Origin: Triticum aestivum
Lineage: Eukaryota; Streptophyta; Magnoliopsida; Poales; Poaceae
Length of the DNA stretch: 64,000 nucleotides
Assembly: GCF_018294505.1 (NCBI RefSeq)
Contig: NC_057807.1
Location: forward strand, 267,839,846-267,903,845
Reading direction: 5' to 3'
Within the stretch, counting starts at the first letter, position 1, and every line of letters begins with the position of its first letter. The notes under the pieces were generated by a model. The model was not told the DNA's origin. It was given only the letters and a program-made list of their open reading frames with translations, and did not search any database. Below, one piece after another: positions 63,904-64,000 of this stretch. Both the position numbers and the translations under genes were made by a program.

Positions 63904-64000
63904 GGTGGCAGTGTCGTTGCTCATGGTGGTTCTAAACTTCTAATGCAGTGTCTACCGGATTAGTTGCATAGTTTAATTTCAGGTGTGCTTAGTTTAATTT
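63904..64000 (+). other. 3' UTR of the exonuclease gene (partial)
   Basis: AT-rich sequence follows the stop codon and runs to the window end. No polyadenylation signal can be placed with confidence. Confidence 0.5.

Overview
The window is nuclear DNA from a grass of the wheat tribe (Triticeae: wheat, goat-grass or barley type). The evidence is an Angela-type Copia retrotransposon with its usual LTR start, large non-coding 'LARD-like' LTR elements, a Stowaway MITE with the CTCCCTCCGT... terminus, a CACTA-type terminus, and intron-containing F-box and DUF295 genes. Nothing prokaryotic is present. About four fifths of the sequence is transposon-derived, and two N gaps (14867-15325 and 22935-23166) lie in it.

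Layout. The left edge (1-291, minus) holds the start of a DUF4283-like, gag-related protein. A two-exon DUF295 gene (minus) follows, with exons at about 2420-2777 and 1125-1636. It is cut off at 2777 by one composite retrotransposon block reaching 47551. The outer element of that block is a minus-strand large-LTR element: 3' LTR 2778-27242, internal domain 27243-41740, 5' LTR from 41741 and lost after 47551. Four insertions sit inside it, each recognisable by its target-site duplication (TSD): an Angela Copia element (4449-13057, TSD AAATC), a second large-LTR non-coding element (14202-25461, TSD GGGCG), a Tat-type Gypsy element (28558-40156, TSD AGGCT) and a 5'-truncated L1-like LINE (about 42970-44857, 13-bp TSD).

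The Tat-type element has a decayed sense gag-pol with two RNase H domains. Between integrase and 3' LTR it also carries an antisense gene with three canonical introns that is open from end to end. This is the most interesting signal in the window.

From 47552 a CACTA-type terminus leads into about 6 kb of tandem and dispersed repeats (to about 53620). To the right is a gene-containing region: an F-box/LRR/FBD gene (55775-54070, minus) with two in-frame stops in its last exon, a divergent small gene of unknown function (56834-57466, plus), a possible minus-strand non-coding transcription unit (about 59365-58020), several MITE-like repeats, and an intact 239-aa DEDD-type 3'-5' exonuclease gene (63184-63903, plus). 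A 46-bp-arm inverted repeat lies directly upstream of that gene.

The genes do not form a pathway. The window mainly records sequential transposon insertion into a gene, beside a small gene cluster. All names rest on reading motifs by eye; no database was searched.
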